This document shows positions 10,201 through 17,812 of a stretch of 64,000 nucleotides of DNA, piece after piece. The stretch spans positions 4,438,001-4,502,000 of the forward strand of contig NZ_AP019400.1 of NCBI RefSeq assembly GCF_004295585.1, written 5' to 3'. A program made the position numbers and the translations under genes. The notes below the pieces were generated by a model. The model was not told the origin of the DNA and did not search any database. It saw only the letters and a list, made by a program, of their open reading frames with translations. How positions within the stretch are numbered: position 1 is the stretch's first letter; each line of letters starts with the position of its first letter. Source of the stretch: Cohnella abietis. GTDB lineage: Bacteria; Bacillota; Bacilli; Paenibacillales; Paenibacillaceae.

Positions 10201-10293
10201 TAAAACCATAATCACAATAATAATCATTGCAGCCTTGTTACGGAAAGCACCGTTAATAATACTTTTCACTTCGTTTTTCCCCTTCCACTCCAT
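7252..10293 (-). CDS. RND efflux pump, AcrB/SwrC family
   Basis: About 1010 residues with the two-fold RND layout: TM1 near residues 15-35, a large extracellular loop, TM2-6, a second large loop, and TM8-12. The proton-relay aspartates are in GRLVDDSIVVIENI near residue 399 (TM4). Length and sequence style match Bacillus SwrC (YerP), which exports surfactin-like lipopeptides and other amphiphiles, without a periplasmic adaptor. The ATG at 10293 has a poor RBS; the GTG at 10267-10269 follows GGAAGGGG and may be the real start, giving KSIINGAFRN near the N terminus. It is monocistronic between two terminators. The substrate is unknown. Confidence 0.9.
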   Translation of the reverse strand: MEWKGKNEVKSIINGAFRNKAAMIIIVIMVLAMGVLSYTKLPMEFLPEADNPQVTVSVIGPGYNASSMDRAVTGPLEKSLSAIKGKTNTFSSSGDGFSQVNLNFDSNTNMKEAKLEVEKAVNSVQLPANVSPPYVVQFNTSMIPISFVTLTFNDGVSDAQKEILEQQVLDEFKAIDGVGEVQLSGKSLPKVSIIPDVEKLAARGVPLEALYGVLQGRDAAASIGESTLDGQIVNLNVSASLQDLESVKKLPVAEGVKLGDVANVTFNNAKESLFRIDGKDALEYVISKGANSNAVKVGQGVDKIIEKYNEENKAVNMKVMVSTSDQVVHSVNSMMREVLLGALFATIVILIFMRNVRATLVTIVSIPLSLAMTLYLLDLSGITLNILTLGGVAVAVGRLVDDSIVVIENIFRRLQKEKFSSELVIDATKEVARAITASTLTTIAVFLPMSLLRGGLQSFLLPFALTMTYSLLSSLLVALTLIPLMSAGVLRNSKIKEHQPSQRFVRLLEWNLRHKWLPIIGAFVLLIASIGTYVVMPKGAIDTSSAENLTVSLEYKPDTPVAQVLENGHKLETFLMNREEVDWVTMGNGNSADAAKYGSVSSPTLVSYMLKMKKGADAAKVMEAVKSEGAHYPGAELITATGGFMSGGSSTQVIVDITGDNLEMIGKTADEVIAKIKPIKDVLKVESNQQEKKTVYTLEVNPTEAKAGNIATQLQGMLNSIPVGSITLDGQMVEVLLEPSLKPKSENELSSLTVMTDAGPKPISSVAKWVKEEQATTFFQKDGKSYVRVSASVEPSQLSKVGAEINKQLKDVKPPEGVKLNVGGASADQSADIMSLFMMMLVSVGIVYLIMVFTFKTLKAPLAIISSIAFVPIGAVLGLIVTGVTPDFTAIFGVVMLIGIVVTNAIVLIDRVKHNELEREMTIRASLLEAAGTRMRPILMTAIATVGAMLPLVFGSAEGGSIVSQSLAIVVIGGLVVSTLLTLVIVPCLYELLYFRKSARQRKEIATKQNIAA

Positions 10294-10460
10294 TGTTTCT
10301 TGTTTGATAGCATTAGCATAACGGAATCAACTGCCCCTCGATAAACGGCTGCAGACCGGACTTGATACTAGACTAAAGACTGATGTTGATTCAGACTGAA
10401 GTCGCTGAAGTAAACCCGACCCATCTTTAATTAACGAACCGTCACCCCGAAAAAGACAGC

Positions 10461-10490
10461 AAAAAAACTGGAGAAGTTGCCCCCAGTTTT
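10461..10490 (-). terminator. Terminator of the MFS gene
   Basis: On the minus strand CCAAAACTGG, an 11-base loop and CCAGTTTTTTT form a stem with a T-run about 30 bp after the MFS stop. Confidence 0.7.
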
Positions 10491-10520
10491 GGTCAAACGC
10501 TGTAATATACTATTTCGTGA

Positions 10521-11693
10521 TTATACCGTTGCCCTCTGGCGATCTTCACTGCGGAATTTCGCTAGTAATCCAAGCGCTGCAATGGAAAGAATACCTGATA
10601 CAACAAACGGTAACCAAGACACCGCTCCTAGCAATGCTGCTCCTAGCAATGGACCGACAATACGTCCCAAGCTATCCATAGAAGAGCTAAGCCCAGATGC
10701 TATACCTTGTCCGACAGTTGTCTTCTGTGTAATTAGAGAAGTGACACATGGTTTAATGAGCGAGTTACCAATTCCGAATATGCATAAGTAAACCGTCGCC
10801 ATTTTCCAGCTATTAGCTGTAAGCATTAAGAAAAATCCTGCAGCCGATATAAGAAGCCCAATGGCAATATACTTTCCTTCCTGCCCCGGCTTCACACGAC
10901 GTCGAACGATGCCGCCCTGCACGAGCGCCCCGGCAATACCACAGAAGAAAAACATCATCCCAATCTGTAGAGGGGTAACATCAAACTTCTTGATTCCGAA
11001 CAGCTGCAAGGTTCCTTCCAATATAGCCAAAGAGAACGTTACGAAGAAGGCCAGCACATACAAATACTTCAGCGGCCCTTGGAATGCAAGCCAACGTGAA
11101 ACTCTTTTGCCTTTTCCTCCGGTTGCTCGTCGCTCTGGCGGAAGTGATTCTGGAAGCTTAAACCACGCTGCTACAAATACGAGAAAGGATAACGCTGCTG
11201 CAGCGAAAAAGGGTGTATGAATCGAAACTTCACTTAAGAACCCACCAAATCCAGGTCCGAATGTAAAGCCGAGTCCGATACTCATGCCTACTACAGCCAT
11301 CCCTTTCGTGCGTTCCTCTTCTGTCGTAATGTCCGCGACATAGGCGACGATACAAGAAACAACTGCGCCAGAGAATAATCCACCTAGTATACGAGATGCG
11401 TACATAATGGCTAGATTTTCTCCTGAAAAACCAAACACTAGAAAGCTAATAGCGAAGCCTAATACACCTGTCATAATAACGGGGCGACGACCGATTCGCT
11501 CTGAAAGCGCACCCCATAAAGGGCTGAGCAAAAATGACATGAGAGAATAAATAGCAAGCATGGCTCCAGTGTGCCAATTCGCTGATTTATCACTGGCTTC
11601 TGTGACCAATTGTGGTAATACAGGAATAATGATGCCGAATCCGATAAAAATCGTAAAGAGCATGAGTCCGACAATGGCTAATTTGCTTTTCAC
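10521..11693 (-). CDS. MFS multidrug efflux transporter (DHA1 type)
   Basis: Twelve hydrophobic helices in about 390 residues. Motif A reads GALSERIGRRPVIMTG between TM2 and TM3, and the TM5 region (GLGFTFGPGFGG) carries the proline/glycine-rich antiporter motif C, so this is a drug/proton antiporter like the Bacillus Bmr/YfmO/TetA group. I place the start at the GTG at 11691-11693 because it follows AGAGGAGAG and leads straight into KSKLAIVGLMLF; the ATG at 11732 has no RBS. Substrate unknown. It lies next to the RND pump but has its own terminator. Confidence 0.85.
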   Translation of the reverse strand: MKSKLAIVGLMLFTIFIGFGIIIPVLPQLVTEASDKSANWHTGAMLAIYSLMSFLLSPLWGALSERIGRRPVIMTGVLGFAISFLVFGFSGENLAIMYASRILGGLFSGAVVSCIVAYVADITTEEERTKGMAVVGMSIGLGFTFGPGFGGFLSEVSIHTPFFAAAALSFLVFVAAWFKLPESLPPERRATGGKGKRVSRWLAFQGPLKYLYVLAFFVTFSLAILEGTLQLFGIKKFDVTPLQIGMMFFFCGIAGALVQGGIVRRRVKPGQEGKYIAIGLLISAAGFFLMLTANSWKMATVYLCIFGIGNSLIKPCVTSLITQKTTVGQGIASGLSSSMDSLGRIVGPLLGAALLGAVSWLPFVVSGILSIAALGLLAKFRSEDRQRATV

Positions 11694-11837
11694 GGTAGTT
11701 CTCTCTCCTCTGTCTAGAACAATCAAGAGCATAATTTATTCGTATAATCTATACCTGATGGTAGCATAACGAGAGCAATGTTCCAAATAAGATCTGTTGA
11801 CGTTTTCGTGACAAGTTCAACTTTAAACAGAGAGCAG

Positions 11838-11890
11838 TTGATTTCCCCCCCATTTTTGTTATACTCATGCTTGTTTGAATAACGTCATTC
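11838..11890 (+). promoter_or_regulatory. Candidate promoter and inverted repeat upstream of speA
   Basis: TTGATT at 11838-11843 and TATACT at 11860-11865 are spaced by 16 bp. Just downstream lies TTGAATAACGTCATTCAA at 11873-11890, an inverted repeat with 6-bp arms that could be an operator overlapping the transcript start. No regulator can be named. Confidence 0.35.
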
Positions 11891-11931
11891 AACCCTTTAG
11901 TTGAACGTTTGAGAAAGGCAGGGATTGTCTC

Positions 11932-13404
11932 TTGGATCACAACCGTACTCCCTTATTCGATGCATTACGCTCCCACGCTGAGCAAAATCCGGTGCAGTTT
12001 CATATTCCGGGACATAAGAAGGGTGTCGGAATGGACCCCGAATACCGTGAATTTATCGGGCAAAACATTCTGGATATCGATTTAATTAACATCGCTCCAC
12101 TAGATGATCTTCATCAGCCTGTCGGCGTTATTCTAGAGGCGCAGCAGCTTGCAGCAGATGCTTTCGGCGCGGATGCAACCTACTTCTCTGTTCAAGGCAC
12201 CAGTACCGCCATAATGACCATGATATTATCGGTATGTAGCAATGGAGATAAAATAATCGTGCCTCGCAATGTTCATAAATCAATTCTATCAGCCATTATC
12301 TTCGCTGGCGCCCGCCCAGTATTCTTGTCGCCTGTTCGCGATACGAATTTGGGTATTGACCACGGGGTAACTACGAAATCGGTAAGACGAGCACTGGAGC
12401 GCCATCCAGACGCTGCAGCCGTTCTCATTATTAATCCAACCTATTACGGAGTATGTACCCATCTAAAAGAAATCGTTGATCTCGTGCACGAGTATGATAT
12501 TCCGGTTCTTGTTGATGAAGCGCACGGTGCTTTAATTCATTTTTCCGACGAGCTACCTCTATCTGCTATGCAGGCAGGTGCCGATATGTCCGCAACAAGT
12601 ATCCACAAGCTCGGTGGTTCAATGACTCAGAGCTCGATTCTTAACATTCGCAAAGGCTTGGTCAACCCGCAAAGAGTACAGACGATTCTGAGCTTACTCA
12701 TGACCACGTCAACTTCATACCCGTTGCTTGCCTCATTAGATACCGCACGGAGACAGCTCGCTATTAACGGTAAAGAAATCGCAAACAGAACCTTAGCCTT
12801 AGCTAATAAAGCCAGAGCAGCGGTGAACGAAATTCAGGGTCTCCATAGCTTCGGAGAGGAGCTCTTAGGCGAGGAAGCTACCTACGATCATGATCCGACA
12901 AAGCTGGCCATTCATGTCCGGCATTTAGGCATTACGGGGTATGATGCAGAAAACTGGCTTCGCGAGAACTTCCGTCTAGAAGTTGAGCTGAGCGACATGT
13001 ACAACATTCTCTGTCTTATTACTCCTGGCGATAACGAAGAATCGATTGCGATTCTGCTTGAAGCATTAGAAGCAATGTCCAAAGCTTATCTCGCGGATTC
13101 AAGGGAAATTCTCGATGTAGTGGTCAAGATTCCTGAAATCCCCCATCTCGCGTTAACACCTAGGGATGCTTTCTATGGAGAAACCGAACTTGTACCTTTC
13201 GTAGAATCTGCGGGCAAGATCATTGCTGAGTTCATCTACGTTTACCCACCGGGCATTCCGATCCTACTTCCTGGTGAAGTCATCTCGCAAGAGAATATTG
13301 ACTATATTGTTGATCATCTGAAAGTAGGACTACCAGTAAAAGGTCCCGAGGATAGATCAGTTACTAACGTTAAGGTCATCTTAGAAGAAACTGCAATCTC
13401 ATAA
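11932..13404 (+). CDS. speA: Arginine decarboxylase, PLP-dependent (Orn/Lys/Arg decarboxylase class I fold)
   Basis: A 490-residue cytosolic enzyme, the same length as B. subtilis SpeA, which makes agmatine from arginine for polyamine synthesis. The N terminus has VQFHIPGHKKG (21-31), the PLP phosphate site is SVQGTSTA (86-93), the cofactor-binding Asp/His lie in VDEAHGA (194-200), and the Schiff-base lysine is Lys226 in SATSIHKLGGS. The start is TTG at 11932 with a modest RBS (AAAGGCAGGGA). It is closed by its own terminator. Lysine decarboxylase activity cannot be excluded from sequence alone. Confidence 0.85.
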   Translation: MDHNRTPLFDALRSHAEQNPVQFHIPGHKKGVGMDPEYREFIGQNILDIDLINIAPLDDLHQPVGVILEAQQLAADAFGADATYFSVQGTSTAIMTMILSVCSNGDKIIVPRNVHKSILSAIIFAGARPVFLSPVRDTNLGIDHGVTTKSVRRALERHPDAAAVLIINPTYYGVCTHLKEIVDLVHEYDIPVLVDEAHGALIHFSDELPLSAMQAGADMSATSIHKLGGSMTQSSILNIRKGLVNPQRVQTILSLLMTTSTSYPLLASLDTARRQLAINGKEIANRTLALANKARAAVNEIQGLHSFGEELLGEEATYDHDPTKLAIHVRHLGITGYDAENWLRENFRLEVELSDMYNILCLITPGDNEESIAILLEALEAMSKAYLADSREILDVVVKIPEIPHLALTPRDAFYGETELVPFVESAGKIIAEFIYVYPPGIPILLPGEVISQENIDYIVDHLKVGLPVKGPEDRSVTNVKVILEETAIS

Positions 13405-13411
13405 AGCGCCC

Positions 13412-13455
13412 AAAAAGGGTCTGATTTCGTTTACTGAAATCAGACCCTTTCTATT
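13412..13455. terminator. Bidirectional terminator after speA
   Basis: AAAGGGTCTGATTTC and GAAATCAGACCCTTT form a perfect 15-bp stem with a 7-base loop, followed by T-rich sequence on the plus strand and A-rich sequence that serves the other strand. Confidence 0.85.
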
Positions 13456-13476
13456 TATTTCAGTAGCAAACTCAGC

Positions 13477-13764
13477 TTAATACTGATCCTTCATCTCAAG
13501 ATTCGGTAAACGACTCCCCAGCAAGCTCCTTAGCTCAATTGCAGCTTCCTCTGTAACAAGAAAACGTGAGCTAAGCAAATCTGTGTCCCCAAGATCATCG
13601 GCACTAAGCGGCAATGACCGTCCGGTTTGCATACAAATGACAAGTGGTTTGCCGAAAAAATGGCTCGTGTATACAATAGCGAAATCAAAGCGACTCTCCT
13701 CGGAAATACAGCCAACAAAATTGACGTTAGACGATTCGATTACGTCGTAGAGGTTCTCAAGCAT
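13477..13764 (-). CDS. DUF3055-like conserved protein
   Basis: A 95-residue soluble protein starting MLENLYDVIESSNVNFVGC. The block EESRFDFAIVYTSHFFGKPLV and the following CMQTGRS match what I recall of the DUF3055 family of Bacillota. The start is the ATG at 13762-13764, which follows GGGAGGGAAG; an in-frame ATG eight codons earlier has no RBS. Function unknown. It is divergent from the gene at 13898. Confidence 0.7.
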   Translation of the reverse strand: MLENLYDVIESSNVNFVGCISEESRFDFAIVYTSHFFGKPLVICMQTGRSLPLSADDLGDTDLLSSRFLVTEEAAIELRSLLGSRLPNLEMKDQY

Positions 13765-13897
13765 AGGCTTCCCTCCCGAATTCATCAAATTTTCTGAATA
13801 TTATGTTTATTTTAACATGGAGAGCTTGTTTGAGACAATTAGGTAATCATTGCCAACCTAATATGGAAATGCTATCATGGGCGTGGGGGTGGAACCG

Positions 13898-14317
13898 ATG
13901 AGTCAAAGTGCATATATTTCTCTTGTTCAAGGCTCGACCGTGGCAGAGATTGATCTGAATGGCGTGAAGGAGCAGCTTCACCATTATCGGGAACAGATGT
14001 CCTTAACCGGCAAGCAATTGGGCTGGGATTACGCCGAAGCGGCTTTTCCTTACAGCATCGAGAATAAACCCGAATCCAAAGACGAATGGTTTTATCTTAA
14101 AGGAATTAATCCGAAATATCGTTATATCGTGTTCGGAACAGGTAAGCGGGATGAAGCTGGAGCTTCCGTCCCTTATATTCACCTTGTCCTCCCTGACGAT
14201 TCTACCCATGGAGACAAGTCTAAGGCCAATGAGCTTTGCAAGTGGATTGGTAAGCAATTGCAAGCCGAAGTGAAGATGTTTAACGGGCGGACTATTTATT
14301 TTAATCCTCGTAAATAA
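13898..14317 (+). CDS. DUF1885-like conserved protein
   Basis: A 139-residue soluble protein, beginning MSQSAYISLVQGSTV, with the block KDEWFYLKGINPKYRYIVFGTG and the ending NGRTIYFNPRK that I associate with the DUF1885 family of Bacillus and Paenibacillus. The chosen ATG follows GGGGGTGG; the ATG at 13877 seven codons earlier sits in what looks like the promoter region. Function unknown. Confidence 0.75.
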   Translation: MSQSAYISLVQGSTVAEIDLNGVKEQLHHYREQMSLTGKQLGWDYAEAAFPYSIENKPESKDEWFYLKGINPKYRYIVFGTGKRDEAGASVPYIHLVLPDDSTHGDKSKANELCKWIGKQLQAEVKMFNGRTIYFNPRK

Positions 14318-14345
14318 TAAGAATCCTATAACTAGATAATAAACA

Positions 14346-14390
14346 AGAAGCATTTCCCGGACTCCATAAGAATCCGGGAAATGCTTCTGT
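14346..14390. terminator. Bidirectional terminator
   Basis: AGAAGCATTTCCCGGA pairs with TCCGGGAAATGCTTCT around an 11-base loop, between the converging DUF1885 and DUF1292 genes. Confidence 0.8.
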
Positions 14391-14408
14391 GTTTTAATGA
14401 ATGATAGC

Positions 14409-14708
14409 TTATCCTTCAGAGTTCTCTAGGGCAGCTAGCTCTTCATATACCTTCATGACCGTTTCCCATTCCTGATCGTCTTCGATATTGACTAGGACTT
14501 CGTCTTCGCCTTCTTCTTCAACGCGGAAAATAACTCCATCATCTTCTGGGTCGTTGCGGTCCAACAGAACAGCGTATGCACGATCGTTATTTTCGAAGGT
14601 GTATACGAGCACCATCTCGTGCTCTTTGCCGTCTTCGTCCGTTACGATGAATACGGCTTCCTCATCGTGGTCATGTTCGCAATTCTCGTCGTGGACATGA
14701 TCGCTCAT
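14409..14708 (-). CDS. DUF1292 family protein (YrzB-like)
   Basis: A very acidic 99-residue protein (MSDHVHDENCEHDHDEEAVF, then ITDE/VLVYTFENNDRAYAVLLDRN) typical of DUF1292. The N terminus is rich in His, Asp and Cys and could bind a metal, but that is only a suggestion. The ATG at 14706-14708 follows GGAGG at six bases, so the shorter start is right. In many Bacillota the DUF1292 gene sits beside yrrK and alaS; here it stands alone. Confidence 0.85.
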   Translation of the reverse strand: MSDHVHDENCEHDHDEEAVFIVTDEDGKEHEMVLVYTFENNDRAYAVLLDRNDPEDDGVIFRVEEEGEDEVLVNIEDDQEWETVMKVYEELAALENSEG

Positions 14709-14780
14709 GGCGAACCTCCGTTCAATCAATAGATTTACCTACCCACGTATAGTATCATTTCCGGTTTCGAGGGTCAAACG

Positions 14781-14819
14781 AAAAAAACGCCTAAGCCACA
14801 TAACTCGGCCTAGACGTTT
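14781..14819 (-). terminator. Terminator of the secreted-protein gene
   Basis: On the minus strand GAAACGTCTAGGCC and GGCTTAGGCGTTTTTTT form a stem with two mismatches, ending in seven T residues, 10 bp after the stop at 14829. Confidence 0.75.
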
Positions 14820-14828
14820 CACTCTCTA

Positions 14829-15416
14829 TTATTTCGAGGAGATCACTTTCTCAGAAATAAGCTGGAAAGAGGAAGCTCCTACTGGTTTCACCCAAAAACG
14901 AAGCGTATACGAGCCGACTGAATCGAAATTATACGAAATATCCTTCATCGTGATCCAGAAATCATTTTTACCATCAGGGAAATCGCTATCTCCGGATTTA
15001 CGAGACTCAATTAGCGTATCGTCTCCGTAAGGATCAGATATTGTTAGCTTGAGTGCACTAATATCTGCTTTCAATGAGTCAACCTGAACAAAAGTATTAA
15101 ACTTGAATTTATCCTTGAGCTTCACATCTCCAAATATTCTGCTTCCTTCGCTAGTAATCATATGCACGTTAGGCTTATAGATCGTAGCTTTCTTATCGCC
15201 TTCGTCCCATATTACGATAGCCTGCAGCTTATCAGAAACGACGTCAGAAGATATATATAGCTTGTTATCTACAACAATGCTTCCGTTTGCCACTTCGACC
15301 TTCTTATTATTGATTACCCATAACTTGATTTTCTGAGTAACAGAATCTGCATAGACAGCGCTTGTGCAGATTAAGGTAAATACTAAGGTTAATAAGATAA
15401 GTTTACGGAATTTCAT
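14829..15416 (-). CDS. Secreted protein with a copper-amine-oxidase-N-like start
   Basis: About 195 residues with a clear Sec signal peptide (MKFRKLILLTLVFTLICTSA, cleavage after VYA near residue 24). Residues 30-75 (VTQKIKLWVINNKKVEVANG, then DVVSDKLQAIVIWDE) resemble the short repeats of the copper amine oxidase N-terminal / stalk domain common in Paenibacillus surface proteins. The C-terminal half is a beta-rich domain I do not recognise. The ATG at 15414-15416 is nine bases from GGAGG; the ATG three codons earlier overlaps the RBS. Confidence 0.7.
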   Translation of the reverse strand: MKFRKLILLTLVFTLICTSAVYADSVTQKIKLWVINNKKVEVANGSIVVDNKLYISSDVVSDKLQAIVIWDEGDKKATIYKPNVHMITSEGSRIFGDVKLKDKFKFNTFVQVDSLKADISALKLTISDPYGDDTLIESRKSGDSDFPDGKNDFWITMKDISYNFDSVGSYTLRFWVKPVGASSFQLISEKVISSK

Positions 15417-15625
15417 GATCAGCATCCTCCGTCTTCACCGACTCTAATTCTTGTCTGTATTTGGTTATACCGACTGTCAGGTAGAAAGTTGCGCTGAACA
15501 TTAAAATTCCTTAACGTTTATTATTGGAGTGCCCTACAGAGATTTTGTCACTTCATGGCGAGTCTTGCGCTCGCCTGGGAAATAACGATATAGTCGCGTT
15601 TAATATCTTGTTCTTGTTCGGCTTA

Positions 15626-15826
15626 TTATGCTTTTCTCCCAGGCAAGGTTAGTACACAGGGTACGCCGGTTCCGACCGCACCGGGCAAGCTCATTTTTTC
15701 CAGGTAGCTTAACCCTCTCTTGCATTGGGATTTACAAACGACACAGGTTTCTGATGTAACGATTTTCATTTGCGCTCTCTTGTGTTCAATCGCAGCAGCT
15801 TTCTTTTTCTTGTTCACCTTAGACAT
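15626..15826 (-). CDS. Small basic Cys-rich protein, hypothetical
   Basis: A 66-residue protein (MSKVNKKKKAAAIEHKRAQM) with a very basic N terminus and a cluster CVVCKSQCKRG near residues 28-38 that could hold a metal, plus one more Cys near 57. The ATG at 15824-15826 follows GAGAGGAAG; the upstream in-frame ATG is unsupported. The lysine-rich start could contact RNA or ribosomes. I do not recognise a named family. Confidence 0.65.
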   Translation of the reverse strand: MSKVNKKKKAAAIEHKRAQMKIVTSETCVVCKSQCKRGLSYLEKMSLPGAVGTGVPCVLTLPGRKA

Positions 15827-16006
15827 TGGAATCTTCCTCTCGCTAGCGCAAAGGCGTATATAACTTCCCCTCACACTATGCGAAATCAGCCCAAACCGTC
15901 ACAATATCCAATATGTTTTTTCCACCTTACTTAGTAAGTAAAATTATGGTACATTGATTAGAGCAAATCTTGGAGCGGGACCGCATCCAAATACGGAGGC
16001 ATCGAT

Positions 16007-16765
16007 TTGAAAATTCAAATGCTGGGAACTGGCAGTGCGTTTGCCAAAACCTTTAACAATAACAATGCTTTGCTTAAGATCGATGGTCTAACCCTTCTAG
16101 TAGATTGCGGAATTACCGCACCAAAAGCGCTGCACGAGCTAGGGTATAACTTCAATGATCTTGACGCGATACTGCTTACACATATGCATGCTGACCATAT
16201 TGGAGGGCTGGAAGAGCTCGCCTTTCAAATGAAATTCATATACAAACGCAAACCGATACTATACTTAGCTGATACATTGGTGGCGCCGCTTTGGGAGAAT
16301 TCTTTAAGGGGTGGCCTTCAGCAGGAAGAGAACGAAACGTTGGAGGACTTTTTTGAAGTTCGTCCTCTATCCGAAGGACAAGCCCAAGAGATTTTACCCG
16401 GCTTAAAGCTTGAATTAATTGCTACTCGGCACATTCCCAACAAACCAAACTATTCTCTGCTGTTTAACGACTTCTTTTACTATTCGGGAGATACCACATT
16501 TGATCCAGACTTACTCGACTCCTTAGTTAATTCCAGAGGTGTTCGGGTCATCTTTCATGATTGCCAGCTGCACGCGCCAGGAGTTGTTCATACTTGCCTG
16601 CCTCAGCTACTTACATTACCTATAGCTATTCAGCAGCACGTGTTTCTTATGCATTATGGCGACGACCAGCCGGATTTTATTGGACATACAGGACAAATGA
16701 CATTCATTGAACAGCATCGCATATACGATTTAGATGATTTAACAATTCCCGAAAAAGGGTTATGA
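16007..16765 (+). CDS. Metallo-beta-lactamase fold hydrolase
   Basis: A 252-residue soluble enzyme of the RNase Z/phosphodiesterase-like MBL group. The metal motif is THMHADHIGG with His59, His61, Asp63 and His64; the later metal ligands are seen in TRHIPNKPNYS, SGDTTFD and LMHYGDD. The TTG start at 16007 follows ACGGAGG at seven bases. Likely a phosphodiesterase or related hydrolase with two zinc ions; the substrate cannot be told. The upstream 15827-16006 region holds CTTACTTAGTAAG, a near-palindrome of unknown meaning. Confidence 0.82.
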   Translation: MKIQMLGTGSAFAKTFNNNNALLKIDGLTLLVDCGITAPKALHELGYNFNDLDAILLTHMHADHIGGLEELAFQMKFIYKRKPILYLADTLVAPLWENSLRGGLQQEENETLEDFFEVRPLSEGQAQEILPGLKLELIATRHIPNKPNYSLLFNDFFYYSGDTTFDPDLLDSLVNSRGVRVIFHDCQLHAPGVVHTCLPQLLTLPIAIQQHVFLMHYGDDQPDFIGHTGQMTFIEQHRIYDLDDLTIPEKGL

Positions 16766-16798
16766 TGGAGTAACACACGCTAGAAAGGAAGTCATAAC

Positions 16799-16906
16799 GT
16801 GGTTGCTACTTACATTTTTGCCGCTATTTTTACCGTCCTGCTCATCTGGGTCGTTCTCTGGGTCACTAAAAAAGCATATTCCCGTAAGTGGGAAGAAGAC
16901 GAATAA
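16799..16906 (+). CDS. Small single-pass membrane protein, 35 aa
   Basis: A GTG at 16799 with the RBS AAGGAAG seven bases before it opens a 35-residue frame: VATYIFAAIFTVLLIWVVLW is one clear membrane helix, followed by a basic then acidic tail TKKAYSRKWEEDE. It begins 33 bp after the MBL gene and may be cotranscribed with it. The layout (helix with aromatic girdle, charged C terminus) is that of a small membrane subunit or regulator. Function unknown. Confidence 0.6.
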   Translation: MVATYIFAAIFTVLLIWVVLWVTKKAYSRKWEEDE

Positions 16907-16954
16907 ACACAGCGGATGAGCTACGTTGTAAGGATGTTGCGGACTGCTTTAATT

Positions 16955-17152
16955 TTAGTTGTCATCAATGTTCGGATCATCTATCGGATTATCATTCCGA
17001 TTTTTATTCCAAAACGGATATGAGCTCCAAGTAAATTGCTTGTCATATTTCATGGAGTCTCTTTTCACGAATCTTGCCACCGCTGCCATTACGCCTCCAA
17101 TTAACCCAAATAGCGCGACTAGCCATACCATGAGTAAAGCTGCGTCCCTCAT
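16955..17152 (-). CDS. Small membrane protein, hypothetical
   Basis: A 65-residue protein with one hydrophobic helix (ALLMVWLVALFGLIGGVMAAV, about 5-25) and a polar tail with SYPFWNKNRNDNPIDDPNID. The ATG at 17150-17152 is preceded by GGGAGGAA; the 27 codons upstream lack support. It diverges from tRNA-Val. Function unknown. Confidence 0.6.
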   Translation of the reverse strand: MRDAALLMVWLVALFGLIGGVMAAVARFVKRDSMKYDKQFTWSSYPFWNKNRNDNPIDDPNIDDN

Positions 17153-17241
17153 TTGCAGTTCCTCCCGCTCGATTACCCCATTAATACATTTGTACGTCGA
17201 GTGGTCGAGAAACATCCCTATAAAAAATATCAATTTTTATG

Positions 17242-17270
17242 TTGACTTTACTCCGCTCAGTTGTTATTAT
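17242..17270 (+). promoter_or_regulatory. Promoter of tRNA-Val
   Basis: TTGACT at 17242-17247 and TATTAT at 17265-17270 are spaced by exactly 17 bp, 24 bp before the tRNA. The downstream bases ATTACTTGTCGCC are identical to those after the -10 box of the tRNA array promoter at 45923. Confidence 0.8.
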
Positions 17271-17294
17271 ATTACTTGTCGCCACAAAAAATAT

Positions 17295-17370
17295 GATCTG
17301 ATAGCTCAGCTGGGAGAGCACTATCTTGACAGGGTAGGGGTCACAGGTTCGATCCCTGTTCAGATCACCA
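17295..17370 (+). tRNA. tRNA-Val (GAC)
   Basis: A full cloverleaf: acceptor GATCTGA/TCAGATC, D-stem GCTC/GAGC, anticodon stem CTATC/GGTAG with loop TTGACAG (anticodon GAC), T-arm ACAGG-TTCGATC-CCTGT and an encoded ACCA end. The gene borders an AT-rich region full of broken genes, so it may have served as an integration site. Confidence 0.95.
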
Positions 17371-17382
17371 TACTTAAACTCC

Positions 17383-17418
17383 GAGAAGCCTTGATACATA
17401 AGGCTTCTTTTCTTTTTA
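17383..17418 (+). terminator. Terminator of tRNA-Val
   Basis: AGAAGCCTT, loop GATACAT, AAGGCTTCT followed by TTTCTTTTT, 13 bp after the tRNA. Confidence 0.85.
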
Positions 17419-17511
17419 TATACAATCTTCAATCTTTTCCCTGTCTAGTATTTCGCTGCTTGGGGGCAATCGGGGGGGGCAATGACCTGTTTGACCTGTT
17501 TTCAGATTAAT

Positions 17512-17812
17512 TTATATAATTAGCACTGTCTCTTCTTCAAACGGGATGAATACTTTGATCCCACATTGTTCAGTGACCCCATTTACTAACAGAATACTTT
17601 TTATTAAAACTAAAAACTCATTTTTGTCATATACACTCTCGCTCATTTGGATTGTATGCTCACTCATTAATTTTCCGCTTCCTTTGCTCATTCCTCTACA
17701 ATGGTCTGAAGGCTCTTCCCCAACGATTTCTACAAAAAAAGGGGTATCCCTTTATCATGTAAAATGACTTTTGGGACGCCCCCTTCATCAAAGCCTATTT
17801 GATTAAGTTTCG
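17512..17812 (-). pseudogene. Frameshifted remnant of an unrecognised ORF
   Basis: On the minus strand the frame reading DEGGVPKVILHDKGIP stops at a run of seven T (17734-17740 as A on the plus strand). One base shift continues it as VEIVGEEPSDHCRGMSKGSG and on to KVFIPFEEETVLII and a stop at 17512. The two parts together look like about 90 residues of one protein. Inside, an ATG (MSEHTIQ) has an AAGGAAG sequence upstream, so a short product is still possible. I do not recognise the family. A sequencing error in the homopolymer is the alternative. Confidence 0.35.
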
